From Mesorhabditis belari (Eukaryota > Nematoda > Chromadorea > Rhabditida > Rhabditidae): a DNA stretch of 64,000 nt. Every line of letters begins with the position of its first letter. Positions within the stretch are counted from its first letter, which is position 1. The notes under the pieces were generated by a model. That model did no database searches. It worked only from the letters and a program-made list of their open reading frames with translations, and was not told the origin of the DNA. The DNA lies in contig CAUEEP010000742.1 of the NCBI GenBank assembly GCA_958450365.1, positions 234,001 to 298,000 on the forward strand, in the 5' to 3' direction. The position numbers were made by a program, and so were the translations under genes. This document shows positions 34,957 through 46,567 of the stretch, piece by piece.

Positions 34957-36322
34957 TTTTCCAATATCCCGGGAGCGAAAGGAAATCGGGGTAAATTTGG
35001 CAGCGTCCTATATTATACCAACTACCGCCATAAAATCCGCGAATTATCCGTGATTCTCACAACCTTTATATTAGATCCAAAAAGTGACTTAAATATCTAA
35101 CACCAAACCTACCTCTACCTTCCCCATCGGTCGCCTTCTCTTTTTGCCGAGGACCACAATCCCGAACGAACAAATGGCTACACAAAATTATTCATTAATA
35201 GTATAATTGATATAACAACGAAAGAAATGTAAACAAGTAACCAAAAACAAAACCCGCTGCTTAATCACAAATTAACTGTAAAGGTTGTATTCATTTCCGC
35301 CCCTGCGGGCCAAAAATCGACGATGTCCTCCATGATCGACTCGAATGCATTCACTCCGGTAGGCAAACTGCGATACCACAATCCCTCAGCAATATACGAA
35401 TCCACCCCGGTGCCGTGTCGACGTCTGCTCATGTCTTTAAACGGTTTCCACATTCGCTCGATGTTTGCGTGTGCACGGTCAGATCTGCCGGCAAAACAAA
35501 AATTTGTCGAGTGGTTGACCCGTGCAAAATCGTAATTTGGGTCAGTGAGAAGCCCTTGGTATGCGCCATCCATCCGAGATGATTCCCGTCCCCTTTTCGA
35601 TATGTTTTCGAATCGCTTCAAGCAGAACCGGGCCGTTCGGTTCGGCACAATAAAAGCGAAGCATTCCGCGGTGTTTCACGACACAGACCACCAAAAAGCC
35701 AACGGTCTGGCAGCATCCTCGCAGCGTGGTTTTTGCGCTTTGCGATCAGCGATTCATCGATCTCCACGGTGAGTCCGGCACCATGATCTTGTTCCCCCCG
35801 GTGCTTGATTTTCCAAGCGCCCACTTGGCGGAGAAAGTAGTTCCACTCAACAACGTTGTCGCCACTAATGCCGAGCTCCTGTTGACAGTGTTTGATTGTC
35901 ATTGAGTTCTGGCTCCATAGATGAATGAACTTCGTGACGAACGGGAGCTTGCTTTGTTGCAAAAAGTTATTGACTCGAATTCCTCTTGAATGCTTGAGGA
36001 CCTTTCGCCGTGCGCAAGTGTCCCATACCCAGCAGAAATAGATCTTTTTCCTTTGAGCGGACTTTCATCGATTCGCCACGGTGCAAATCCACGACTGGAT
36101 GACTCCTTTGGTGACGAGCAATGATTGCCGTCCAGTTCAATGAGCACTGGAATATCGGAGAAGCGCATCGTCGTTAAGTTTAAAAAAACGTTGCAGCTAA
36201 AAATACAGTCCTGGAAATGCATTTTTCCAGGGGGCAAAATTTGCTCACCCGATTTTCCTTTCGCTCCTCCGATAATCCTTCCGCTCCCCCGATAATCGGA
36301 CCGCTCCCCCGATATTGGAAAA
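34957..36322 (-). mobile_element. Merlin (IS1016/IS1595-like) DNA transposon, inactivated
   Basis: The left end TTTTCCAATATCCCGGGAGC and the right end (inverse of TTTTCCAATATCGGGGGAGC) bound 1.37 kb, followed inward by matching GAGCGAAAGGAAA-TCGGG. Near the right end a (CTCCCCCGATAATC) unit is repeated. The interior encodes an ISXO2-type transposase on the minus strand. Confidence 0.82.
35265..36100 (-). pseudogene. Merlin transposase remnant (ISXO2-like DDE domain)
   Basis: Reading on the minus strand, the piece ending at 35,618 holds LTVEIDESLIAKRKNHAARM (first catalytic Asp region) and RWLFGGLCRE. Then the frame shifts to one reading KHIEKGTGIISDGW (second catalytic Asp), then shifts again to DFARVNHSTNFCF and RAHANIERMWKPFKDMSRRR (third region). 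The order and spacing match the ISXO2-like family used by Merlin. At least two frameshifts make it inactive as written. Upstream sequence to about 36,100 looks like the N-terminal region in mixed frames. Confidence 0.85.
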
Positions 36323-36607
36323 GTAATTGCTGTAATGTGAAAATACAACCTTTGTAATTCAGGAAGTAACTTTAGTATTTCGAAATATTGGGAAGTTTGA
36401 ATGGCGACCTCTTCGGACGAACTTTGAAAGCTAAACCATAACTTTTTCTCAAATTTTTTCCCAATAACAATTGAAGTTTTGGTGATTATACGCCAAATTT
36501 AATCCCGATCCGATTGCTGGGAGGGGCTTGGGAAAAAATTTGAAAGGGATCCGAGCCCTTCATCCCCCAGCCCCAATTAAACCTCAAACCTCTTTTACTG
36601 ATGCCTG

Positions 36608-38612
36608 TTATTGTTTTACTAAATCCTTATTTTTCTTTGGCCCCAAGCCGACTAATTGGCGCTGTTTTTTGTTGATTGTTAGCATGATGACAGAAGTGCG
36701 TGGCACGGTACTTTGCTGTTTGCTGTCCCCCCGTTTTGGATCTGCTGAAGGACAGTATTCAGCTGGTGAAGTACTTTTAGGAAATATATGCATTTGATAC
36801 TTTATTTTGCTTCCAGCTCGTAAAAACCAAATCCCTAGTCTATTTCCAAGTTTCCTCTTTATGATCGCAAATTGAGGCTATTTCCTAGGAATGAGTAAAC
36901 GTTAGAAGACAAACTCTTTGAGTGGCTCAGATGCGCATAATTACCGATACTTATCCAGAAAAGATGATTCAAAGTAGTTTAGCCAGTTCAATGGTCCAAC
37001 ATATTCCAAGAAAGCACTGTCTTAGCTCTTTTATGTATAATCCTGTCTCTTTTTCGTGTTAAAAGGGTGTGTTTGAACTTTAATTCTACACAAAGTACAC
37101 TTCAAGATAAATTCGGGTTTTTTGTTCACTGCTAGTTTCCGCCAATTCCGTCTGTATTTGGAGTCAACCCGAGCAAATACTCCGGAAAGAGAATGTTGCC
37201 GTGTCTGTATTGTAAATTTTGCCGAAATTTGTTCAATCATTTCTACTTTCTCATTTTCTTCTTCAACATAGTAAAGTATTGTTTTTGTTTGCCATAATGC
37301 AACACTTTCAGCGAAAACGCTGGTCAGTTTTGTAGTTGCTTTCTGTGTTTGTGGTTACAAAATTTCCCCATTTACTTTCCCGTTTCTTCAAAATTTTTCA
37401 AGTGGCTAACCTCGCCAAATTATTTTCCCCCTACTTTCCACCCATCATCCCCCGAAAAAACCCGAAATTAGGATTTTCTTTCGAGAAACCGAAGTCGACA
37501 TCAGCCAAATTTTTGTTGAAAATTTGAAATACATGCTCAATTTTATGTTGCCTCAATCAGCCCTTTGTTTCCCAATTTTCGGAAAATTTTATGGAAGAAT
37601 CAACTTATGATTTTGCTTTGACTAGGTTCATACTTTCTAGGTTTCCTTAAGTTTCCATTTAACGAACTCTAGATTCTTCTCGGAAATCCTTGTCTCTTAA
37701 AAGATCTTTTAAATGCTTTCCTTTTTCTTTCCCGCTCTCTAAGGCGTCGTTTTGCTCAAATTTTTGGGATAAGTACACCTCCCAATTTGTTCTTTTTACT
37801 TGAAATACCCTTGAACCGGGCGTTAAGGTGGCCAAGTACCCAATCATTTTGAAAGAAAATGGAATGAGTTTAGTGCAGAAATAAAGGTAAAAAGATGTTT
37901 CGGTGGAAACATTGTTCCAACTTCAGGCAATTACCTAGAATATCAATTGTAATGTCTTGAAGCATTTTTACAGAATCTTGTGTTCTATTTTGCATTATCG
38001 AGGAGGTGTGAACAACAAATCTCCTTCCCCTTCCAATTCCACTATTTCTCCCTGCACCTGAGTTAGAAGATATTGGAACTGGTTCGGACGGCCCAAAGAA
38101 GATGACTAACTCCGGATCTTTTCTCATCTTGTTTTCAGTAGTTTTTGAGTCAGGATGAGGTTTTTCCAAAGCAATCAAAGGCTGGGAGAGTTGCCCGATA
38201 AGCTGGAAAGAACTGGTTCATGGATGGAAGAAGTGCGGCTTGATGCCAGATCCAGACAGTTTTGAGTATAATTTCTAGCCAAGATACAGCCAATTTAAGG
38301 CCGAAATTAATCCCCAAAAAGAATTTAGACATATTGACACTTCAAACAGATGGATTGTTTCTTTTGTTTAACGCTGGCAAATGATTCCCCAAATGAGATT
38401 TAGTGTTAAGGACTTATGCTCCGGAGGTTTTCAGGGCCGTAGAACCTATCGGCGGAGTTTATTTTAATCCTTTGACCTGAGAAAAGTCCCAAGAAAATCA
38501 ATTGGCTTTGGGTTTTGCATTCAATAACTTTTCCAAATAGAGAGGAGACTGTGTCTGTTTGTGAAATACTTGAATATCGTTTGTACTTTATTTTTATCTT
38601 AAATTGTTCCAA
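36608..38612 (-). other. Run of protein-like minus-strand fragments, unknown
   Basis: Separate minus-strand frames read as plausible protein: 38,406-38,612 (NSADRFYGPENLRSISP); 37,936-38,197 (acceptor TTTCCAG; PSEPVPISSNSGAGRNSGIG; donor GTAATT); 37,659-37,847 (GKEKGKHLKDLLRDKDFREE, stop); 37,031-37,240 (KPEFILKCTLCRIKVQTHPF, a possible CxxC...H finger); 36,608-36,793. Stops between them and uncertain joins prevent a gene model. They could be one decayed gene or old transposon. Confidence 0.33.
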
Positions 38613-39969
38613 ATAAAGAACATCATAGCTAATATTTGCAGAACCTGTTTAGCACTGATTTCGAGTGAATAAATATTAAATAATTACACTTAGTGATACC
38701 GGCTCCCCCTTTGAAAAAACGGCCCTTTACCGGAATTTTCTGTTTTTTCGTTCTCTTTCTCCGTTTCCCGTTTTCTAAACTTTTTCCACTTAACTAAAAT
38801 TTCTCCGCAGGCTAACCATATTGCCTAAAGAAAACCTCATTGCTAAAGAAAAACAAAACTCCGAAACAATGTTCGGAATGTTCTGGTTTGAGAACAACCA
38901 TGCGGTCACCTTGTCGAATGAGTCAAAATGCCACTGCTCGGATTTGGCACCTGGCAGGTTTGGGATTCATTTGAAAGGAAATTTCTGTACCCCGCGACTA
39001 ACTGGTTTCGGCATCAATTTTCCAATCTAAAATGACTCGTGTTGTGCGTTTGGCAGACCTGGTTATCAGGCTTATCGGGTTCAGGAGATATTATAGGTTC
39101 AGTTCGGGAGGTTATCGGTTTTTATCGGCTACCCTGCTAACTTTGATTTTATAGGCCGGGATAATGATCTTTTTTTTAATTGAAAGCTTGTTGCATTTCA
39201 CCAGCAATCAGCGAACATCTGTTCCAAGAACCTTTTCAACGAATCTTCTCGAAACTAAAGTGTACGCTATCCATATTTATACCGTTCAGACACGTCGGAA
39301 AAGTGAAAGGGTGGCGCTAAAAAATTATACAGTCATCCCATAAGTGATAGCCAGAAGCTGAAACAAGGTTAAAGATGACGATGTGGTCAAATTGATTAGA
39401 AACTTTCTTTTCGTTAGCCAACTGCCAATCTTATCAAAATTTTGATTTTTTTTGGATTACGAGCCTGCAAACTAAAGCAAGCGCATTCTCTAATTGTAAA
39501 CTAGCTCTTTTTGTATTTTTAATTGATTCTGGTGGAAAAAAGTGTGAAAATGGCTTAATTTTTGCTTTAAATTAATCAATAACTGTTTTTCATTAAAATG
39601 AATGAATACAAATCTTAAAAACTCTCAAAAAAGTCGTATTAAGGAAAAGAGAACCCGGTAGCTTATCGATAAGCAGAATTAACCAAATTTGCCCAACTTT
39701 ACGTAGCTTTTTTGAAGAAAAATAAAAATTTTCCCGTTTGCACCTAATCTGGCGTACTCGGCGGCTAGATCCGTGTTGAAGAAAGCGGATGATCAAAACA
39801 AAAATTACAACTAAACTAAAAACTGAAGCGTTGGAGGGCGCTGATCTGTCCCCTAAACCCATCGACTTTTAATTTTTATATTCAAATCCACTTTTACGGT
39901 TCCTAACCATTGCTTTACGGTATAGCAAATGAAATCTTAGCGCTTTGTAATCTGTTGATGTTCAGAAAT
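38613..39969. other. Non-coding stretch
   Basis: One 69-codon plus-strand frame at 38,821-39,030 is protein-like but isolated. Nothing else can be supported. Confidence 0.4.
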
Positions 39970-41060
39970 TTACGGCAGAAATACAACGCATTGTCGTTGA
40001 AAGCCTTTCAACTGTCGTTCAAATTTGAAATGATCTCCGAATAAACAGGATTCAAGTAATATTTTAAGCATCATAATAACAAGATTTGGTCGACGTTGGG
40101 GCGCGGGAGAGGCGGTGAAAGAAGCGGTGCAGGCGGCTATCAGGCTCATCGAGCGCATCGATCTATGAAAATGAGGGAATGATCGGACAAGCATTACAGA
40201 GTAACTCAAGTGCTGCTACTTTAATAATAAGTAAATTTGGTTGCCCAAACAACACCCATCGATCAGAGCCAAGAGTTTTTACAATCACAGTTTTGCCACA
40301 AATTCAGGAACTTTATGATGAGGGGGAGTCGTGAAACGTGGGGACATCTTCATCACGACAAAGGTAAAATATTTATGAAGAATTTCGTTATCAATACTGA
40401 TCTCACACATTGTGCTAAGGAAGCGGAAGCTTACAAGCGCTGGATCCCGAAAGCCCATCCGGATAAACACTTGGCGGCAATCGAGGAGGCAGTAGCAACT
40501 TCTCGGCACCTCCTATGTTGATCACGTGGCGGTGCTTTTGTTTTCGGTTCAGCTGAACGCAAGCAATCCGGATGAAAAATGATTCAGTTGATGCCGATGA
40601 TCTGGCGATTGAGGATGTGTGGCCGGTTGTTTCCCAATCTACCTCCGCCGGACCAAGAGGGCGATGCGTCGTCTGTGCGGGCTTTTTCTCAGCAGTCTTT
40701 TGGGCCAAAGGAGCTGGGGACGACGCGGTTCTTCCGGCTGATTTTTTTTTGTGTGTGTTATGGACGGGATAAAGTCAAAAGTGAGTACAACTATGGGGGT
40801 TGAACCCGGCTTAGTGGGCGTAGACAAGCGCGCTCCCGACTACGCGACGCGACGAAGTCATGCAGCAGAAAAACCCACCAAACCCGTTAGGCCGGGTTTT
40901 TCAGCTGAACATATCCAAATCGTTCCGACAGGGAATCGACCATCCTCTACGATTTAGAATTACCCGAAGCGATCAGCGTCTCCAATTGCAGCTTCAAGCA
41001 AATGGGCGCATTCGGAAAATTGCCAAGACTCCAATTCACAACACTCAGGTTTGAGTTTTG
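39970..41060 (+). other. GC-richer stretch with coding-like pieces, unknown
   Basis: Base composition rises above its surroundings. Plus-strand frames include KEAVQAAIRLIERIDL near 40,110-40,170, a frame at 40,237-40,521 with YKRWIPKAHPDKHLAAIEEA, and one at 40,751-40,957. HPDK recalls a J-domain only superficially. No splice chain or family can be defended. It may be a decayed gene or mobile element. Confidence 0.28.
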
Positions 41061-41385
41061 TTTATTTTCCGAATAATTCGAATAAACGGTTCCAGAACGA
41101 ATGTTCCGTTTATTTCCCTTGCCATGATCTGCAAGCTTACTGTAAACTGCATAACATCTCGTTGACTAGTTATTTAACTCTTGGATCTGGCAAATAGAGG
41201 CGTTCCAGTAAGTGATAGAAACCAAAAGTAAAAATCTAACTTCACTTTAGAATGTTCCAATGGGTGAAGAGCAACCCATCTCCATTGGCCAATCCAACAG
41301 TGCAACTGATCGCTGAACACGGAAAAGTCAAGCTCAAGTACCAAATACAGCACATATTGATAAAGTGAAGGAATTGACAAGAGTA

Positions 41386-41456
41386 GGCATCCGGAGAGAG
41401 TTGAACGCTCGACCTTTTACTTTTGCTTTTGCTTTAACCACTGAGCTATCCGGTAC
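41386..41456 (-). tRNA. tRNA-like sequence (copy A)
   Basis: On the minus strand, CCGGATAGCTCAGTGGTTAA (box A) and GGTCGAGCGTTCAACTC (box B) are separated by an A-rich stretch lacking a proper anticodon arm. The better copy is at 49,540-49,624. Confidence 0.4.
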
Positions 41457-41878
41457 TTTTGCTTGCCAAGATAAAGGAGGAGGGGGAATAGGGAAGGAGA
41501 GGAGAGAGAAAGAAATACTTGAATCTTTAGAACCGTGGTCCTACTTGAAAATCAAAAGCACGTGTATTAGTAATAAAGAATGGAAGAGTGCTTGAAAAAG
41601 ATTTCAGCAAAAAAGCAAAGGATTGAATCCTTGACCTTGGGTGATTAGTGTGCCCCCCCCGAGTTGATCTCATCGTACATGTACAAATTAGAGGAGAATT
41701 TCAAGATCCCATTAGCAATTCACTTTTTGTATCTTTCTCTGGGTTCTCCTTCGCTACATGCTTGAACGCGACATCGCCTATTCCAAAAGCATCCACACCG
41801 CAACGAAATTCGGGAAATATTGATGTAACTATTAAAATTGCAAAATTGATCATGTCATTGATTTGATTTCATACAGTT

Positions 41879-42135
41879 TCTCCTTTGAATCCTCGATTCC
41901 ATCTATCCACAGAGGAGGTCGAAGCTCGGCTCACTGAGGGGAGCACATTCGCTATTTTGTTTTTCATTAGTAAGTTATGACGAATTCGTTTCATAAAACG
42001 TGGATCTTTTTTCTTAAGAATGAACAGAATTAAAGCTACCGTAATCTTCTTTCAGATTCAAAGATCACCCCCGTACCCATTCCATCAATGCGGAGCCGCT
42101 CGTCAAGCCATTGATGCAATGAATGGATATTGAAA
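41879..42135 (+). other. Possible 3' exons of an unknown convergent gene (copy A of two)
   Basis: In copy A, exon 41,879-41,969 reads STEEVEARLTEGSTFAILFF up to donor GTAAGT, followed by an acceptor TTCTTTCAG. In copy B the matching second exon (50,240-50,319) stays open and ends CGAARQAIDAMNGY-stop. Copy A is open in the first exon and shifted in the second; copy B is the reverse. An intact ancestor converging on the glucosidase gene is inferred, with no family assigned. Confidence 0.3.
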
Positions 42136-42634
42136 CAAGCTTGAATTGTTAGATTGATCCCTTCCTCCTAACTTTATTATACCCATAACGTCCAAATCAC
42201 AACTCTAAAGCGAGCACAAGAAGGGCCTGAAAGCAAAACTTTTTCCCGAGGCAAATGTTTTAGCGATCCGTTATTATCCATGCAAATCGATTTTCCATTC
42301 CTTTGTCAAATAGCGCCCCATTTGAAATGACGATTTATTTGTGAATTCCGATCGTGCTCAAATGGAAGATCCTCAGGAACAAATCTTAAGATCACATTCT
42401 CAAAGATCAATCTCTTCGATCTTTTCATCTCGCTGGCTAGGGGAAAATTGTTTTGTTTTGATTGATAAAGCGTCTTTCGTTAGTTGCAGGCTTGTTCCAA
42501 CTCGCGTCTAAGCCGGATAAGGAATTACGAATTTGTTAGATTCGAAAATGGAATACCAAAAGCAATTCGGAAATTTATCTTTTGATTATGAATTTGGAAA
42601 ATGCAAGACTTCATCCTTCACTTACCATCAAAGG

Positions 42635-42880
42635 TCAATGTGGGCGGTTTGTGGATAAATTTCCTCCCCGAAGATAGATCTTATCGATGAGAATCTCCGA
42701 TTCAGTTTTCCCCTTTTTGTCCAAATTCTTGTATGTAATTGTGAAGAGATAATCGTGTTCTTTCTTAAAAATAAATAATTTAGCATTTATTTTAAAATCT
42801 AGAAAGAAGCCTTGAAAGTGAAACCCCAGAAGGCGAACTCTCCTTTCTCGTATGGTAAATGTTTCCCCGTCGTCCAAATA
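42635..42880 (-). pseudogene. Glucosidase II alpha 3'-end fragment (copy A)
   Basis: Minus-strand frame with DDGETFTIRERRVRLLGFHF followed by EHDYLFTITYKNLDKKGK and SEILIDKIYLRG. These are the C-terminal beta-sandwich of GH31 alpha-glucosidase II. It shifts frame after IYLRG, where copy B is in frame (VKFYPQTAHIYLI). No upstream exons of the enzyme accompany it. Confidence 0.82.
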
Positions 42881-43371
42881 GATCGTTCCGTTGGCAGGTC
42901 TCCTAAAAATGCTTGTCAGGCTTCTTTACTACTTTAACATGTTTGTCATTTTTTTTGTCGGATCATTTAAATTATTTGTTTTACATAAATAAATTTTGTC
43001 TATCAATCTATTTCGATTTGGGAGCCAGTAGAGAATCCGAAACTTTTCGTAGTCGGATCTTAATGAAGGCCAAAACTAGTTGTAAAATGGTTTGGAAATT
43101 TAATGGAAAACAACGAAAGCAAGACTCATACTCTGGAAACCAGAAAACCTTTAGCTCTTTCAATTCAAAACTGAATCTAAGGAATCTTTTTTATAAGTCT
43201 GTCATCAAAGGTCTAGTTGAAAAGTTGGAGTAATTAGAACCGGCTCGGTGTTTCCGGACTTAAATCGATTCTTAACATTTTGATTTGAGTCGGTTTAATT
43301 ACGCAAATGGCACCTCGAATGTGGTACCAGATACCGATTTCTTTTCCGTAATCATTTACACATTTATTTTT

Positions 43372-43450
43372 AAAGCCTAAATTATCTACTTAAAGCCTAA
43401 ATTATCTACTTGACCTAAATTATCTATTTAAAGCCTGAATTATCTCCTTA
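43372..43450. repeat. 20-bp tandem repeat, TAAAGCCTAAATTATCTACT
   Basis: Four imperfect units in a row. No coding potential. Confidence 0.85.
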
Positions 43451-43689
43451 GAGCTAATTCTGTAAACAGAGGCATTCTGGATACTCTCCTTTTTTAGGCT
43501 TAAATGCATATTTTTAGTCCTCTGGCTACTCACAGCTCTTCATCCATTTTCTCTCTCTGACTTTTTTTGTTGACACAATTGCAGTATAATCATACAGTCA
43601 GCAAAAGGAGCTGTCAATAAGTTTTGTTTGGCTTGTTTTTCTCTGAAAAACTTCAAGACTAGACTCCTTACTTTGGCTTATTAAACCTT

Positions 43690-43950
43690 TTCTTGGACCT
43701 TGTTTAATATTATATTATGTTTACTAGCAATATCATATTGCTTACTACTTTTTACTAGCAAGATTACACTGTTTACTACTGCTTACTAGTAACATTTCCA
43801 GTTTACTACTGCTTACTAACAATATTATACTGTTTACTACTGTTTACTATTACTTACTCGCAAGTATTATACTGTTTTCTACTGCATACTAGCAATATTA
43901 TACTGTTTACTACTGTTTACTAGTAATATTCTTACTGTTTACTACTCTTT
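43690..43950. repeat. TTTACTACTG / TTTACTAGCAATAT tandem repeat
   Basis: About seven irregular units of TACTGTTTACTACTGTTTAC and CTAGCAATATTATA run just upstream of the DB-module gene. Confidence 0.85.
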
Positions 43951-44016
43951 CTCGTAACTATTCCTTGGAGTTATCTCATTGCCTAATCTTCAACTCAATA
44001 AATTTCTTTTTCAGAT

Positions 44017-45641
44017 ATGACCGCTTTTCTCCTCATCTTTACCGTTCTCGTCATTTTCCCGAACTCTCTCGGAAAATGGCGAGTGTGGATGACTAGTTTG
44101 GGACTGAAAATAGACACGGAAATTGGTTTCTCGCCAATCTTAGCCTTCTCTGGGCTACGTTCCGGTAAATAATCCTTTAGAGTATCTACAACAGTCACTT
44201 CAGTGTGCGAAGCCAGCGGTATCTGCGGTGGATATGACGGTTGTCCTCCAGCTCCACCTCCTTCATCATGTTCATATCCTGGTTTCCTATGGATGTGGAC
44301 GTTTTGGATGTTATCGAATGGGAGCAAGAGGTGAGGATTTTGATTCGAAATACTATAGAAATTCGGAATTGGAGAGAATCCGATCAAAGTCGAGATCGAA
44401 AATCAAAGATGAAAGACAATTTTAGGATCAAAGCTTTTCGTGCCACGGCGAGAGTCGCTTCCCAAGGAAAAGTGGTTTTTAAAGGCTTAGAGACTTAGAG
44501 ATGAGTCAAAGGGTTTCTGATCTCAAGAGTTTAATAACTTTGGACTGCAAGAAAGCGGAAAGCGGATCGGACATTCTTAGCGAAATATCCGAGACGGCAG
44601 CCGCAATTCAAAGAAGTTCACACGAGCAATCATTTGTAAGTTAATAAATCAAATAAAAAGAAATTGAAAATATATATTCAAGCTCTAATCTCTCACTTTA
44701 CTTCTTCTTTACTTAGATTTTAGAACCCAAATCGAGCTTTCATGGAGTGTTGCATGGATAGGGAAACTTCCCGATGCCTGTCACCAAAAGGGTGCAGCTT
44801 CAATTCGTACAATAAAGATGCAGTAAATCAAAAAATCTATTGAATTCCCGGTTAAATGAAAATCTAGTTAACGAAAATGTACTTTAAACAAGACGCACAT
44901 CCGCTTGCGGCCATGTCCGAGGGTCCAATTCTGCGCCGCAATGGTCAAGTTCGTATGAGAAATAAGCGTATTTTTTTGAAATCAACTCTACAGGGTGCGG
45001 AAAAAGTTTCGAGCCGCTTCTTAAGATAGTTAAAGGTTTAAAAACGAGCTTAAAAAAGTCAAAAAGTCAAAAATTAACAACAAATCCTTTATTCGAATCA
45101 TAACAACAAATAACTTATAAGAATGCCCGAAATTTCCACCATCCGTTTCGATCCACCTCTTTAAACGCTTTCGGGAGTTCCTCACGATGGTGGCGCGCAC
45201 TTTGAAAAGTTATTTCACAAGCAGAACTTCAATTTTCTGCAACGTTTTCATAGCGGCTCCGAACTTTTTTATTACCCTGTATTTCTTGTCTTTCTATTCA
45301 CTTTTACATCTAAATTTTACATTTAATTTGCAGGGCCGCGATCACACAGAGTGCTGTGCTCGAAATGGAGTCACCACAACGCTTGCCGGCTCAAAATGTC
45401 TCCTCTTTTGTGATCAAAAACCCGGTAAAGCGCAGCAAAGAATAAAGAATAGTGGAAAATTTGATATAAAGCAAAAGAAAAACAATAAGTTTTATAATGC
45501 TATTGAAAAAATGGGGTTTAATTTGTGTTTCCAGGCCGTGTCACTCCACTCGATCTCACCTATGTCCCATGTTTCGATCGTTTTGCGAGCATGAAAGCGT
45601 GTTTCTGGCACGAGCTCTCCACATTCTATAAAATTCGATAA
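44017..45641 (+). CDS. Secreted DB-module protein (nematode-specific), frameshifted
   Basis: The ATG after acceptor TTTTTCAG opens a signal peptide (TAFLLIFTVLVIFPNSLG). Exons: 44,017-44,164; 44,204-44,330 (CGGYDGCPPAPPP, then GCGRFGCYRMGAR one base out of frame); 44,426-44,635; 44,724-44,822 (NPNRAFMECCMDRE); 44,868-about 44,948; 45,334-45,424 (GRDHTECCARNG); 45,535-45,641 (TYVPCFDRFASMKACFWHEL, stop). The paired CC, the CLLFC and the YVPC...C spacing identify the DB module, a Cys-rich domain of secreted nematode proteins of unknown function. Apparent one-base shifts occur in exons 2, 3 (a T5A3 run) and 5 (a GGG run). A conserved Cys near the end of exon 5 reads His. This is either a recent pseudogene or sequence error. 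AATAAA lies at about 45,770. Confidence 0.8.
44989..45281 (-). mobile_element. Deleted Tc1/mariner element in the DB gene's intron
   Basis: TACAGGGTGCGGAAAAAGTT and its inverse (AACTTTTTTATTACCCTGTA) bound 293 bp. On the minus strand the remnant reads RNSRKRLKRWIETDGGNF, matching the C-terminal end of Tc1/mariner transposases. It lies inside the intron between DB exons 5 and 6, about 50 bp upstream of the exon-6 acceptor. Confidence 0.8.
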
Positions 45642-45884
45642 AATTTCAAATTATTTATCGAATTATTTCGAATTTACTTGAACTTTTCCTTTCTTTGATT
45701 CTCATTTTGAAACTTTAAATGTGTTTTATGAAATCTTACATCACTACCTTTCTACCTTTCTCAAATCGAGAAATAAATTTGTAACAAATATTTCACCTTA
45801 TGTCATTGTTGTTAGTATTTCTGAGTGTTTTTATGCATTCTGGAGAATGGACTGGTAAAATGGGGTTAAAAAGATAAAATCAAT

Positions 45885-46072
45885 CATTAAACGATGATTA
45901 AATGATGATCAAATGATGAACAAATGATAATCAAAATGATAAGCAAATCGATCAAATCGATCAAATGATGATCAAATGGATCAAATGATAATCAAATGGA
46001 TCAAATGATGATCAAATCGATCAAATGATGATCAAATCGATCAAATGATGATCAAATCGATCAAATGATACG
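45885..46072. repeat. GATCAAAT(G/C)-type tandem repeat
   Basis: About 12 irregular units of GATCAAATGATGATCAAATC or variants, downstream of the DB-module gene. Many units are themselves palindromic (ATGATCAT-like). Confidence 0.85.
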
Positions 46073-46567
46073 CATAAATTACTCCAACATGGTACTCTTG
46101 TCCCAACAAAGATGCACAGTGCAAACAAAATATCTTTAAACTAGATCTAACGGATCTCCAAGAATTCAAAAGAAAAGCGTTCAAAAGAAAAATGAAGAAT
46201 TGCACGGGGATCTGTTGAGAAGATTGAGTTTCTATACTTCCAACAAAATTATCGTTTTCTAAAGCGCACCTTTCACGTCTGTATAGGTTGTCACTAGGAA
46301 CGTCCCGTAGCTGGTGCCATTTACTTTATTTCTCGCCTCCCTCCCATTGTGGTTTTTCTGTATACGGATCGATTATGATCCTTTTTTTTTCGTTACTTGC
46401 TTACTTTTCGTTCATTTTTCATTCATTACTGAATTAGACTTGCTTAGCGAGACAAATCAAAAAATCCGGTCGCGCAACTCCAGCCACTTGATCTTGAGTA
46501 CCGGATTCCAATGAACTTTTTTATTTAAAAGCCAAGATTTTAAGCTATCTAATGGCACCCATCACTG

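Larger units (their letters stand above)
41320..42930. repeat. Segmental duplication, copy A
   Basis: This 1.6-kb segment is collinear with 49,470-51,150, with substitutions and many small indels. It contains, left to right, a tRNA-like sequence, a plus-strand two-exon-like fragment and, on the minus strand, the 3' end of a glucosidase II alpha gene. The rest of that gene is absent here but continues next to copy B. Confidence 0.92.

Noticed and set aside
34555..35165. Upstream exons for the galectin gene (FVRDCGPRQ..., ESTRDGEENIH...)
   Set aside because: They join each other in phase, but joining to the 34,240 exon meets an immediate TGA and one lies inside the Merlin element.
40237..40521. 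J-domain protein from HPDK motif
   Set aside because: Only four residues match; no helix pattern of a J-domain around them.
43995..44387. 130-codon minus-strand open frame
   Set aside because: Antisense of the DB-module signal-peptide and Cys/Pro-rich exons.
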